From: CAMLKC01 sp035493555
GTDB lineage: Bacteria; Patescibacteriota; Saccharimonadia; Saccharimonadales; Saccharimonadaceae
Assembly: GCA_035493555.1 (NCBI GenBank)
Contig: DATJIC010000030.1
Span: 1 to 12,162, forward strand
DNA length: 12,162 nt
Direction of reading: 5' to 3'
In this document: positions 1 to 7,513 of the stretch, one piece after another
Numbering within the stretch: the first letter of the stretch is position 1
Layout: the number at the start of each line of letters is the position of its first letter
Notes under the pieces: model-generated
The model's database searches: none
What the model was told of the DNA's origin: nothing
What the model saw: the letters and a program-made list of their open reading frames with translations, nothing else
Program-made: the position numbers and the translations under genes

Positions 1-153
1 GTTCCGACTATCGGACTGACCGTTTTAGGCCTGCTGGCCGACAAACAATTTCACACGACGCCCTGGATCATGACAACCGGCATTATCGCCGGCGCCTTAC
101 TTGCCTACGCGCTGGTACGGCGACAAATTAAAAAGGTAAAAAACGATGAATAA
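1..153 (+). CDS. AtpZ/AtpI-like ATP synthase accessory protein, C-terminal part (partial)
   Basis: The open frame enters from the left edge and ends with TAA at 151-153, giving the last 50 residues of a small membrane protein. The pattern is a helix containing P-x-I-G and LGLLADKQF, then TTPWIM and a second helix GIIAGALLAYALV, with a basic tail RRQIKKVKND. This matches the C-terminal hairpin of AtpZ/AtpI-type proteins, which precede atpB in many bacteria and are linked to Fo assembly or Mg2+ supply. Its stop overlaps the atpB start by eight bases (ATGAATAA), which implies translational coupling. The start and full length lie outside the window. The position just before atpB supports the call as much as the sequence does; another two-helix protein cannot be excluded. 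Confidence 0.65.
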   Translation, partial: VPTIGLTVLGLLADKQFHTTPWIMTTGIIAGALLAYALVRRQIKKVKNDE

Positions 154-985
154 TTTTGCAGCACTCGACATCCACATCAGCCTTGCGTCACAGACGTTAT
201 TTACCGTATTTGGTTTTAATGTGACGAACGCCATGGCTACCGGTACGCTCAGCCTTATTATTTTCCTTGGCATTTTTACGTATGTTTCGCAGATGGTCAA
301 ACGCGGCAAATACAACCGTTTTGTCGGGTTGGTGCAGTGGGCGTTTGAGGGAATGCTTTCGCAGGTATATAGCGTTATCCCCGATAAGCAGCTAGCCCGC
401 CGGATCGCTCCGCTTGCCCTGACGATCTTTTTTTACGTGCTTATTTCGTACTGGATGAGCGTGCTTCCTGGCCTTGAAACAATTAGCTACAACGGTGTAC
501 CTATCCTACGAAGCATTACGGCTGACATGAACTTTACGTTCGCTCTCGCCATTTTGGCGCTTATTATCACCCAAGTGTATGCTATCCGCGCTCACGGCCC
601 TATTGGTAACGTAAAACGGTATCTTCGTAACCCGCTTAAAGATCCTATCGGTGCGTTCGAGGGCTTCCTGGACCTTATCGGTGAAGTTTCCCGCTACTCT
701 GCCCTATCGCTTCGTTTGTTCGGTAACTGTTTTGCTGGCGAGATCCTGCTTATTATCATTGGCGCGCTCACTAGCTACCTTTCTGTTGCCGCGCTGCCGA
801 TCTTTATGGGCTTCGAGCTGTTCATTGGCTTTATCCAGGCCTACGTGTTCTTTATTCTGACCGTTATCTTTACTGCCCTAGCCGTTGATGCGCACGGAGG
901 TACCGAAGCGCATCCCGACCATACTTCCCATTTCGAACATTCCTCTACCGATCTGCCCTCAAAAGCTGCCCCGGTAAGAGAATGA
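146..985 (+). CDS. atpB: F1Fo ATP synthase subunit a
   Basis: Subunit a (279 residues) forms the ion half-channels of Fo and works against the c-ring in the membrane. The essential arginine is R190 in SLRLFGNCFAGE, the most conserved stretch of the family. The last helix carries E224 and Q231 in FELFIGFIQAYVFFIL, the expected channel polar residues. Hydrophobic segments lie near residues 30-50, 90-108, 130-147, 198-218 and 222-248. The hydrophilic tail after about residue 250 is histidine-rich (DAHGGTEAHPDHTSHFEH), an extension of unknown meaning. The start overlaps the stop of the preceding gene (ATGAATAA), and the reading frame begins with a normal amphipathic N-terminus. The TGA stop shows that TGA is not reassigned. 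First complete gene of the atp operon. Confidence 0.97.
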   Translation: MNNFAALDIHISLASQTLFTVFGFNVTNAMATGTLSLIIFLGIFTYVSQMVKRGKYNRFVGLVQWAFEGMLSQVYSVIPDKQLARRIAPLALTIFFYVLISYWMSVLPGLETISYNGVPILRSITADMNFTFALAILALIITQVYAIRAHGPIGNVKRYLRNPLKDPIGAFEGFLDLIGEVSRYSALSLRLFGNCFAGEILLIIIGALTSYLSVAALPIFMGFELFIGFIQAYVFFILTVIFTALAVDAHGGTEAHPDHTSHFEHSSTDLPSKAAPVRE

Positions 986-991
986 TATAAT
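983..991 (+). promoter_or_regulatory. Candidate internal extended -10 promoter before atpE
   Basis: TGATATAAT is a perfect TGn-extended -10 box, and its TGA is also the atpB stop codon. There is no convincing -35. A start near 998 would give a short leader holding the atpE Shine-Dalgarno site. This is an inference; it would fit the need for many c subunits per complex. Confidence 0.4.
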
Positions 992-1005
992 TTAAGGTAA
1001 TAAAT

Positions 1006-1012
1006 AAAGGAG
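1006..1012 (+). promoter_or_regulatory. Strong Shine-Dalgarno site of atpE
   Basis: AAAGGAG ends nine bases before the atpE ATG, in an A/T-rich spacer with little competing structure. It is the best Shine-Dalgarno site of the operon, consistent with high c-subunit output. The stretch AAGGAGATATAC is identical to part of the well-known phage T7 gene 10 site. Confidence 0.75.
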
Positions 1013-1021
1013 ATATACGTA

Positions 1022-1234
1022 ATGGATCAATTAGCATTCGGACTGACCTACGCACTGCCAGCTCTTGGCGCTGCTCTTGGTGTTGGTTTTATTGGAGCAG
1101 GCGCGCTTAACGCACTTGGCCGTAACCCCGAAAAACTAAGTGATATTCGTACGCTCATGATTACTGCCATCGTGTTCTCAGACTCACTGGCAATTATCGG
1201 TATCGTCGTTGCGATTATCGCGAAGTTCCTCTAG
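1022..1234 (+). CDS. atpE: F1Fo ATP synthase subunit c
   Basis: Subunit c (70 residues) is the hairpin that oligomerises into the rotating Fo ring. Helix 1 (about 8-32) carries the glycine-rich packing motif GAALGVGFIGAGAL. The polar loop is R34-N35-P36, equivalent to the usual RQP. Helix 2 (about 44-69) carries the ion-binding carboxylate D54 in VFSDSLAII. The site uses Asp, as in E. coli, rather than the more common Glu. The helix-1 position that holds Gln in known sodium rings is V21 here, so the ring is probably proton-coupled; that is inferred from family knowledge. The start is fixed by the strong AAAGGAG site upstream. It lies 36 bases after atpB, the largest gap inside the operon, and that gap contains a possible promoter. 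Confidence 0.97.
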   Translation: MDQLAFGLTYALPALGAALGVGFIGAGALNALGRNPEKLSDIRTLMITAIVFSDSLAIIGIVVAIIAKFL

Positions 1235-1249
1235 GAAGCGAGCGAGCGA

Positions 1250-1792
1250 ATGAGTATATTGGCACAATTCGCGAACGCGGAAGCAGCTGCGCCATCGGGC
1301 GATCTGTTTTCTGCACTCGGTATCGACTGGAAGATGCTCGTCTTTCAGCTTGTTGCCTTTGTGGTTTTGGTTTGGCTGCTTGGTAAATTCGTTTACCCCA
1401 GCCTTATGAAAGCTGTCGATAAGCGCCAAGCTGATATTGAGGCGAGCGCGGTGGCGGCAGATACGGCCCGTCAGCAGGCTGACAAAACCAAAGAAGAAGT
1501 TGAAAAGCTTTTAAAGCAGGCTAGGCGCGATGCAAGCGATATTATGGCTACCGCCAAAGAAGAAGCTGCCGCAACCGTCGAGGCTGCCGATGCAAAGGCA
1601 AAAACCCGTGCCGACCATATTGTGGCCGATGCGCACGAACAGCTTCAAAAAGATATCGTTGCCGCCCGCAAGGCGCTTCATAACGAAACGCTCGAGCTGG
1701 TTGCGCTCGCGACTGAAAAAGTCGTGGGCAAAACGGTAAACGCAAAGGTAGACAAAGAGGTCATTGCAGCTTCAGTCAAGGAGACAAAGTAA
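1250..1792 (+). CDS. atpF: F1Fo ATP synthase subunit b
   Basis: Subunit b (180 residues) is the peripheral stalk that holds alpha3beta3 still against the rotor. A hydrophobic helix near residues 29-47 (KMLVFQLVAFVVLVWLLGKFVY) anchors it in the membrane. It is followed by a long charged, alanine-rich region from about 55 to 155 with the heptad pattern of the right-handed b-subunit coiled coil (KRQADIEASAVAADTARQQA and on). The C-terminus (LATEKVVGKTVNAKVDKEVI) matches the segment that meets delta. Its length is slightly above the 156-residue E. coli protein. It starts 15 bases after atpE, with AGGAAG overlapping the atpE stop as a distant ribosome site. Only one b gene is present, so the stalk is a homodimer, not a b/b' pair. 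Confidence 0.94.
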   Translation: MSILAQFANAEAAAPSGDLFSALGIDWKMLVFQLVAFVVLVWLLGKFVYPSLMKAVDKRQADIEASAVAADTARQQADKTKEEVEKLLKQARRDASDIMATAKEEAAATVEAADAKAKTRADHIVADAHEQLQKDIVAARKALHNETLELVALATEKVVGKTVNAKVDKEVIAASVKETK

Positions 1793-1795
1793 AAA

Positions 1796-2179
1796 ATGGC
1801 CAACCGTTTATCACGCCGTAAGATTGCACTGTACGTGGCCGACCGGCTTTCAGGCGGCGCAACACTGCCTGCTGTCATGAAAGAAGCCGCCGCGTTTCTT
1901 GTTGACACGCGCCGCACGCGCGAAACAGACCTCTTGGTGCGTGATATCGAAGCCGAACTCGCCGCCCGCGGTACAGTAGTTGCCGACGTAACGACGGCAT
2001 TCGGACTGAACGACGAAATAAAAAAGCAGATCGCCCGGATGGTGGGCGCAAAAGATCTGCAACTCCGTGAGACGGTTGATCAGAGTGTGCTTGGTGGCGT
2101 ACAGATTGATATTCCAGGCAAGCGATTCGATGGAACGCTCCGTCACCGGCTAGCGGCATTAAAAGCAAAGCAAATATAA
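1796..2179 (+). CDS. atpH: F1Fo ATP synthase subunit delta, short form
   Basis: Delta (OSCP) links the b stalk to the top of F1. The C-terminal half is clear: VTTAFGLNDEIKKQI, then VDQSVLGGVQIDI and FDGTLRHRLAALKA match the conserved end of the family (VDPSLIGGv, DgSvr.rL). Only about 65 residues precede it, against roughly 105 for the six-helix N-terminal domain that grips alpha in E. coli delta. The total is 127 residues instead of about 177. Three helices can be read (RKIALYVADRL, AVMKEAAAFLV, ETDLLVRDIEAEL), so the N-domain seems reduced, not simply lost. The gene follows atpF by three bases with AAGGAG 12 bases before the ATG, so a longer upstream start is not available. No frameshift is visible. 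Confidence 0.9.
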   Translation: MANRLSRRKIALYVADRLSGGATLPAVMKEAAAFLVDTRRTRETDLLVRDIEAELAARGTVVADVTTAFGLNDEIKKQIARMVGAKDLQLRETVDQSVLGGVQIDIPGKRFDGTLRHRLAALKAKQI

Positions 2180-2190
2180 GGAAGAGGAAC

Positions 2191-3717
2191 ATGGCTGATA
2201 TAGCAGTAACAGAATTGGCTGGCGAACTCCGCGATGCGATCGCGGGGCTCGAAACGTCAGAGGGCCTCGAAACAGTCGGAATTGTCACCCGCGTCGGCGA
2301 CGGCGTTGCTTGGGTGCACGGCCTGCGCGAGTGTGGGTTTTCCGAAATGCTCGAGATCGAGACCAGCGGAGGCACACTAGAGGCTTTCGCACTTAACTTA
2401 ATGGAAGACGAAATTGGTGCGGTACTGCTAGGTAGCGACGAACACGTGGCTGCCGGTGATACTGTCCGGCTAAAAGGCACCGTACTTGAAGTGCCGGTTG
2501 GTCCCGAGCTCTTGGGCCGTATCGTTGACCCGCTTGGCCGTCCGCTTGATGGCGGTCCCGCTATTAAAACCAAGCAAACAGGACTTGTCGAGCGCGAAGC
2601 AATCGGTGTCCTTGGCCGCAAGCACGTGCATGAGCCGCTCATGACGGGCATCATGGCTATCGACGCCATGTTCCCTATCGGACGCGGACAGCGTGAGCTT
2701 ATTATTGGCGACCGCCAAACGGGTAAAACGGCTATTGCGATCGACACGATGATAAACCAAGCCCGCCAAAAAACGGGTGTGGTGAACGTGTACGTTGCTA
2801 TTGGTCAAAAGCTCTCTAAGATTGCCCGCCTTGTCGACCGTCTTAAGCAAGAAGGCGTGATGGAGCAGACGATTATTGTGGCGACTGGTCCGAGCGACCC
2901 AGCATCAATGCTCTACCTGGCCCCATACGCTGGTACTGCCATGGGCGAGTACTTCCGCGACAACAAAGAGCACGCGCTGATGATTTACGACGACCTGACA
3001 AAACACGCCGTTGCGTACCGCCAGATGTCGCTGCTGCTTCGCCGCCCACCAGGACGCGAGGCGTACCCGGGTGACGTGTTCTACCTCCACTCCCGCCTAC
3101 TTGAGCGTTCCGCTAAGCTAAGCGACGAGCTTGGCGCTGGTAGCCTTACCGCTCTTCCTATTATCGAGACCCAGGCTGGTGATATTTCCGCCTACATTCC
3201 AACCAACGTCATTTCCATTACCGACGGTCAGATCTTTATGGAAACCGACCTGTTCTACCAGGGTATCCGCCCTGCTATCTCGGCAGGTCTTTCTGTGAGC
3301 CGTGTTGGTGGTGACGCCCAAACCAAAGCCGTTAAGGGCGTCAGCGGCCACCTAAAACTTGGTCTTAGTCAGTTCCGCGAACTTGCCAGCTTTGCGCAGT
3401 TTGGCAGTGACCTCGATGCCGAAACGAAGGCGCAAATCGAGCGCGGCCAGCGCCTTACCGAGCTGCTAAAGCAGGCCCAGTACCAGCCAATGAGCATTTG
3501 GGAACAGGTTGCTAGCCTCTTTGCCGTGAACGAGGGTGTTTTTGATGCCGTTCCAGTGGCAAAAATAAAAGAAGCCCAAGGCGCGCTGCTTACTAAGCTG
3601 TGGACAGAGCACAAAGAAGAAATGCGGACGCTTAACAAGGGTGACAAACCCGACGAAAAGCTTCTTAGCGCTATCAAAAAGACAGCCCACGCGGTTGCCA
3701 AGGGATTTGGGGCGTAG
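2191..3717 (+). CDS. atpA: F1Fo ATP synthase subunit alpha
   Basis: Alpha (508 residues, normal length) carries the non-catalytic nucleotide sites of F1 and supplies the arginine finger to beta. Visible in order: the beta-barrel domain (about 25-95), the P-loop GDRQTGKT at 173-180, the signature around DLTKHAVAYRQMSLLLRRP (268-286), and R371 in SVSRVGGDAQ as the arginine finger. The C-terminal helical domain follows (FRELASFAQFGSDLD and beyond). It starts 11 bases after atpH, with AAGGAAGAGG just before the ATG. Composition and codon use match the other atp genes, with nothing odd in the catalytic motifs. Confidence 0.98.
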   Translation: MADIAVTELAGELRDAIAGLETSEGLETVGIVTRVGDGVAWVHGLRECGFSEMLEIETSGGTLEAFALNLMEDEIGAVLLGSDEHVAAGDTVRLKGTVLEVPVGPELLGRIVDPLGRPLDGGPAIKTKQTGLVEREAIGVLGRKHVHEPLMTGIMAIDAMFPIGRGQRELIIGDRQTGKTAIAIDTMINQARQKTGVVNVYVAIGQKLSKIARLVDRLKQEGVMEQTIIVATGPSDPASMLYLAPYAGTAMGEYFRDNKEHALMIYDDLTKHAVAYRQMSLLLRRPPGREAYPGDVFYLHSRLLERSAKLSDELGAGSLTALPIIETQAGDISAYIPTNVISITDGQIFMETDLFYQGIRPAISAGLSVSRVGGDAQTKAVKGVSGHLKLGLSQFRELASFAQFGSDLDAETKAQIERGQRLTELLKQAQYQPMSIWEQVASLFAVNEGVFDAVPVAKIKEAQGALLTKLWTEHKEEMRTLNKGDKPDEKLLSAIKKTAHAVAKGFGA

Positions 3718-3720
3718 CAC

Positions 3721-4590
3721 ATGGCATCACTGCGGCAATTAAAACAGCGTATACGCTCGGTTAAAAATACCAAGCAGATTACGAAAGCAATGCAGCTTGT
3801 TGCCGCGAGCAAAATGCGTCGCGCCCAAGAGGTAGATAAAGCGTCGCAGCCGTATACGCAGGCAGCAAACGAATTGCTCACCCACCTCGCGAGCCAAGGC
3901 GTCACGCGTGACCATCCGCTTTTTCTGAAGCGTACGGTTGGCTCCCGCCTGCTGATTATCATTGCAGCCGACAAGGGGTTGGTAGGCTCTTATAACGCCA
4001 ATGTCCTAAAAGCGTACCTGCGCGAGCTTTCTGCCGATAAAAAAGCGGGCGTGAAAAACAAGACGATTACCATTGGCCGTAAGACCTCGCAATTTGCAAC
4101 CCGCCTGAAGGATGTAGAGATTGTCGGTGCCTACGAGCATTTGCCTGATCAGCCCGATGGCAGCGAACTGCGCTCTATTCTTGACACGGCCCGCCGGCAG
4201 TTTGTCGAAGGCAGCGTTGATGCCGTCGACGTTATATTTACGGAGTTTAGGAGCAGTATTCACCAGGAGGTGGTTATCCGCCGCGTCCTCCCGGCCGGTT
4301 TTACCGAAACGGAAGTGACCGAGGAGATCCGCGAGGCGCTGTACGAACCAAGCGTAGAGACAGTGCTCGACGGTGTCGCCTACCGCTTGGTAGAAGCTCA
4401 GATTTTTCAGGCGCTTCTCGATGCCAAAGCGAGTGAATACAGCATGCAGATGATCGCCATGAAAAACGCAACGGATAACGCCTCGGATATTGCAGATGAT
4501 CTGACTACCGAGATGAACAAGGTCCGCCAAGGTGCGATTACCCAGGAATTAGCAGAGATATCAGGCGGCGTGGAAGCCCTCAGTGAGTAA
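3721..4590 (+). CDS. atpG: F1Fo ATP synthase subunit gamma
   Basis: Gamma (289 residues, typical length) is the rotor shaft inside alpha3beta3. The N-terminal helix LKQRIRSVKNTKQITKAMQLVAASKMRRAQ is the conserved family start. ADKGLVGSYN replaces the more usual SDRGLCGGyN at the start of the Rossmann-like domain. The C-terminal helix AMKNATDNASDIADDLTTEMNKVRQGAITQELAEISGGVEAL is the other half of the coiled-coil shaft. It starts three bases after the atpA stop with only a weak G-rich ribosome site inside atpA, so coupling to atpA translation is likely. Its stop codon overlaps the atpD ribosome site. Confidence 0.97.
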   Translation: MASLRQLKQRIRSVKNTKQITKAMQLVAASKMRRAQEVDKASQPYTQAANELLTHLASQGVTRDHPLFLKRTVGSRLLIIIAADKGLVGSYNANVLKAYLRELSADKKAGVKNKTITIGRKTSQFATRLKDVEIVGAYEHLPDQPDGSELRSILDTARRQFVEGSVDAVDVIFTEFRSSIHQEVVIRRVLPAGFTETEVTEEIREALYEPSVETVLDGVAYRLVEAQIFQALLDAKASEYSMQMIAMKNATDNASDIADDLTTEMNKVRQGAITQELAEISGGVEALSE

Positions 4591-4595
4591 AGGAG
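4589..4595 (+). promoter_or_regulatory. Shine-Dalgarno site that fixes the atpD start
   Basis: AAAGGAG overlaps the atpG stop and ends five bases before the ATG at 4601. This makes 4601 the start, not the in-frame GTG at 4583, which lies inside atpG and lacks a site of its own. Confidence 0.8.
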
Positions 4596-4600
4596 AAACT

Positions 4601-5980
4601 ATGAGTAAAGAAACGACGACCGGTCACATTATCCAGATTGTGGGTGTGGTGATCGACGTAGAATTTAAAGATAAAAAACTGCCTAAGATGTACGAGGCAT
4701 TGCATGTTATGCGCGGCGACCAAAAAGTGACACTCGAGGTTGCGCAGCACCTCGACGAGCGGACGGTCCGTACTATTGCCCTTTCGGGGACAGACGGTCT
4801 TAAGCGCGGCGACAAAGTAGACGCCACGGGCGCTCCCATTAGTGTTCCTGTCGGCGAAGACACCCAGGGCCGCATGTTTAATGTTACTGGTGACCCTATC
4901 GACGGCCAGCCAGCCCCAAAGGGTAAAAAAGCTCCTATTCACCGCGAACCGCCTGCGCTTTCCGAGCAGTCGAACAAGGCAGAAATCCTTGAAACCGGTA
5001 TTAAGGTTATCGACCTCATTGCCCCACTTTCTAAGGGTGGTAAAGCTGGTCTGTTTGCGGGTGCCGGTGTTGGTAAAACCGTGCTGATCCAAGAGCTGAT
5101 TAACAACATCGCCAAGTTCCACAGCGGTAACTCGGTGTTTGCCGGTGTTGGTGAGCGTACCCGTGAGGGTAACGACCTCTACCACGAAATGGAAGAAGCT
5201 GGTGTGCTTGGTAAAACCAGCCTTGTCTTTGGCCAGATGAACGAACCGCCTGGAGCCCGTCTCCGCGTGGCGCTTAGCGGTCTTGCGATGGCTGAATCGT
5301 TCCGCGACGAAGGTAAGGACGTGCTGCTCTTTATCGACAACATCTACCGCTACACCCAGGCTGGCGCCGAAGTATCAGCACTGCTTGGCCGCTTGCCGAG
5401 CGCTGTGGGCTACCAGCCAAACCTCCAGCAGGAGATGGGTGCGCTCCAAGAGCGTATCACCAGTACTAAAAAGGGTTCTATCACGTCTGTACAGGCCGTG
5501 TACGTGCCAGCGGACGACCTTACCGACCCTGCGCCGGCAACTACCTTTGCCCACCTTGATGCAACGATCGTGATGAACCGTAGCCTGACCGAAATCGGTA
5601 TTTACCCTGCGGTTGACGTGCTCGACTCGTCATCGAACAGCCTTGACCCTGAAGTGGTTGGACAGGAGCATTACTCGGTTGCCCGTGAGGTTCAGCGCGT
5701 ACTTCAGCAGTACAAAGAGCTTCAGGATATCATTGCCATTTTGGGAATGGAAGAGCTCTCCGACGACCAAAAACAAATTGTGGGCCGTGCCCGCCGTTTG
5801 CAGCGGTTCTTCGCACAGCCGTTCTTCGTGGCTGAGCAGTTTACCGGTAACCCCGGCGTGTATATCAAGCTTGAAGACACGATCCGCGATGCCCGCGATA
5901 TCCTGGCCGGCAAGTACGACGACAAGCCGGAAAGCTGGTTCTACATGGCTCCAGGCAGCCTTGCAGACAAAAAAGACTAG
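4601..5980 (+). CDS. atpD: F1Fo ATP synthase subunit beta
   Basis: Beta (459 residues) holds the catalytic sites of F1. The P-loop is GAGVGKT at 154-160, preceded by Ala153 where most families have Gly. The catalytic glutamate E185 and R186 lie in GVGERTREGNDLYHEM. The Walker B strand is VLLFIDN with D246. The following segment reads NIYRYTQAGAEVSALLGRLPSAVGYQP, with Tyr at two places where Phe is usual (NIFRFTQ). The C-terminal domain contains the DELSEED-equivalent loop as MEELSDDQ. All catalytic residues are present, so activity is expected. ATG at 4601 is chosen over an in-frame GTG at 4583 because of the AAAGGAG site. The operon ends here: an intrinsic terminator follows by about 20 bases, and atpC is not next. 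Confidence 0.98.
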   Translation: MSKETTTGHIIQIVGVVIDVEFKDKKLPKMYEALHVMRGDQKVTLEVAQHLDERTVRTIALSGTDGLKRGDKVDATGAPISVPVGEDTQGRMFNVTGDPIDGQPAPKGKKAPIHREPPALSEQSNKAEILETGIKVIDLIAPLSKGGKAGLFAGAGVGKTVLIQELINNIAKFHSGNSVFAGVGERTREGNDLYHEMEEAGVLGKTSLVFGQMNEPPGARLRVALSGLAMAESFRDEGKDVLLFIDNIYRYTQAGAEVSALLGRLPSAVGYQPNLQQEMGALQERITSTKKGSITSVQAVYVPADDLTDPAPATTFAHLDATIVMNRSLTEIGIYPAVDVLDSSSNSLDPEVVGQEHYSVAREVQRVLQQYKELQDIIAILGMEELSDDQKQIVGRARRLQRFFAQPFFVAEQFTGNPGVYIKLEDTIRDARDILAGKYDDKPESWFYMAPGSLADKKD

Positions 5981-6001
5981 CTCTCTTTTCTGATCCTATG
6001 T

Positions 6002-6033
6002 AAAAACAGCCCTCTTTAGCGGGGGCTGTTTTT
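6002..6033 (+). terminator. Intrinsic terminator of the atpB-atpD operon
   Basis: AAAAACAGCCC (6002-6012) pairs perfectly with GGGCTGTTTTT (6023-6033), with a ten-base loop and a closing T-run. It ends the operon after atpD and separates it from the MFS gene. Confidence 0.93.
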
Positions 6034-6035
6034 CA

Positions 6036-6044
6036 TGGTATGCT
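6036..6044 (+). promoter_or_regulatory. Extended -10 promoter of the MFS gene, leaderless start likely
   Basis: TGGTATGCT is a TGn-extended -10 box directly after the atp terminator. Its last base is six bases before the MFS ATG, so the expected transcription start is at the ATG itself. No Shine-Dalgarno site is seen. Confidence 0.55.
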
Positions 6045-6050
6045 TACACT

Positions 6051-7442
6051 ATGCCGTTTAAAAAACTATTCTCCCGTTATAGTCGCCAGGATATTGCTCT
6101 TATTGCCGTTGTTATCGGAAGCGCCGTCGCTATTCTAGACGGTAGCATCGTTAATTTAGCCCTGCCTAAAATTGAGGCAGAGTGGCATTCGGGGTATTCA
6201 AGCCTGCAGTGGATTTCCGACGCGTATTTGCTCTCGCTTTCCTCGCTTATTTTGCTTGGCGGATCGCTTGGTGACATTTTTGGACGCAAAAAAACCTACC
6301 TGATAGGCGTTGCCGGCTTTGGCGTTACGTCCCTTTTGTGTGCCTTGGCGCCGAGTGTTGAGGTGCTTGTGGGCATGCGCATCCTCCAGGGGGTATTTGG
6401 TGCGCTTTTGGTGCCGGGCGCGCTTTCTATCATTAACACGATGTTTACCTCGGGCTCCGCTCGGTCCCAGGCAATCGGCAAGTGGACTGCCTGGAGCAGT
6501 ATCGCTGTTGTTATCTCGCCCTTTTTAGGTGGATGGATTCTGGCGGTCGCGAGCTGGCGGTGGATATTCTTTATTAACATTCCTTTGATTATCGGCTGTT
6601 ACTTATTGGCACAGTTTGCGGTAAAAGAGACTAAAGATAGTCGTTCGCGCCGCGTTGATCCCTTTGGCGCGATTTTTGGTGCCTTGAGCCTTGCCGGTGT
6701 CACCTACGGTTTAATTGAGGGACCCGCACGCCATTGGACCTTTTGGGAGATAGGCGCTCTTATTGCGGGAGGTGTGCTGTTCGGCGTGTTCCTGCTTTGG
6801 GAAAAGCATCACCGCGATCCTATGGTAAAGCTCTCGTTATTTGAATCAAAAAACTTTACGGGCGCCAACCTTATGACGTTTCTTATGTACGGCGCGCTTG
6901 GTGGTTTTACCTTTGCTTTTGTCATTTATCTGCAAACCCACCTCCACTATTCCGCGTTCGAGGCTGGCCTTAGCCTGTTGCCAATAAGTGTCTTTCTCAT
7001 GCTGTTCTCTGGCCGTGTTGGTAAGCTTTCGGCTGTCTATGGTCCGCGGTTGTTCATGACCGCCGGGCCGATAGTGGCGGGTGCCGGCATGGGGCTGCTC
7101 TACTTTTTGCGGCCGGGCGACAGTTACCTGCTTGGCGTTTTGCCGGGAGTCGTGCTTTTTAGTATTGGTATGACGCTGCTTGTATCGCCACTAACGACCA
7201 CTGTTATGGCCGCGGTTCAAAAAGATGATTCAGGTATTGCCTCGGGGGTAAATAATGCCGTTGCACGCTCGGCAGGACTCATTGTCATTGCCGCCCTGGG
7301 GTTGCTCGGTGCCTCGAGCGCCTATTCGTTTGCGCTTGGACTTTGTGCGTCGATGGCGGTTCTTAGCGGTGTTGTCTCGTTTATTTTTATCGAAAAGCCG
7401 TATAAGACACCTCCTGCCGATGAGGTATCTACCATTGCTTAA
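6051..7442 (+). CDS. MFS efflux transporter, DHA2 (EmrB/QacA-like) family
   Basis: A 463-residue integral membrane protein of the major facilitator superfamily, probably a proton-driven drug or metabolite exporter of the 14-helix DHA2 group. Motif D1 reads LDGSIVNLALP (29-39; usual form LDxTIVNVALP). Motif A in the first cytoplasmic loop is GSLGDIFGRKK (71-81). LRILQGVFGAL-type motif B appears as GMRILQGVFGALLVPGA. Motif C and its sequel read SPFLGGWI and SWRWIFFINIP, characteristic of this family. About 14 hydrophobic segments can be counted. It has its own promoter and probably a leaderless start. It sits between atpD and atpC but has no known role in ATP synthesis beyond using the proton gradient. 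Codon use resembles the atp genes. The substrate cannot be told from sequence. Confidence 0.9.
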   Translation: MPFKKLFSRYSRQDIALIAVVIGSAVAILDGSIVNLALPKIEAEWHSGYSSLQWISDAYLLSLSSLILLGGSLGDIFGRKKTYLIGVAGFGVTSLLCALAPSVEVLVGMRILQGVFGALLVPGALSIINTMFTSGSARSQAIGKWTAWSSIAVVISPFLGGWILAVASWRWIFFINIPLIIGCYLLAQFAVKETKDSRSRRVDPFGAIFGALSLAGVTYGLIEGPARHWTFWEIGALIAGGVLFGVFLLWEKHHRDPMVKLSLFESKNFTGANLMTFLMYGALGGFTFAFVIYLQTHLHYSAFEAGLSLLPISVFLMLFSGRVGKLSAVYGPRLFMTAGPIVAGAGMGLLYFLRPGDSYLLGVLPGVVLFSIGMTLLVSPLTTTVMAAVQKDDSGIASGVNNAVARSAGLIVIAALGLLGASSAYSFALGLCASMAVLSGVVSFIFIEKPYKTPPADEVSTIA

Positions 7443-7454
7443 TTATTAATTTTG

Positions 7455-7468
7455 TGGTATTATATACT
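7455..7468 (+). promoter_or_regulatory. Promoter of the first GC-rich cassette
   Basis: Two overlapping -10 candidates: TGGTATTAT (7455-7463, TGn-extended) and TATACT (7463-7468). No clear -35. Transcription from about 7470-7475 would give a 40-base leader with the 8-base palindrome GCACGTGC (7480-7487), the left inverted repeat and the ribosome site. Confidence 0.5.
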
Positions 7469-7490
7469 AAGTACGTATCGCACGTGCAGA

Positions 7491-7508
7491 GATAGATAGC
7501 CGGAGGTG
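7491..7508. repeat. Left inverted repeat of cassette 1 (contains the ribosome site)
   Basis: GATAGATAGCCGGAGGTG is complementary to 7938-7954. Ten bases pair perfectly (GATAGATAGC), then one mismatch, GGAG pairs with CTCC, one G bulges and TG pairs with CA. The repeat includes the GGAGG ribosome site of the following gene. Confidence 0.75.
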
Positions 7509-7513
7509 CTATT

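Noticed and set aside
1007..1021. AAGGAGATATAC, identical to the phage T7 gene 10 ribosome site used in vectors
   Set aside because: The surrounding sequence is a natural atpB-atpE junction with no vector sequence. A purine-rich ribosome site with an A/T spacer can match by chance.
4583..4600. In-frame GTG as an earlier atpD start, within a short near-repeat (GTGAGTAAAG and ATGAGTAAAG)
   Set aside because: It lies inside atpG and lacks a ribosome site, while ATG at 4601 has AAAGGAG at ideal distance. The similarity of the two short stretches is too brief to call a duplication.
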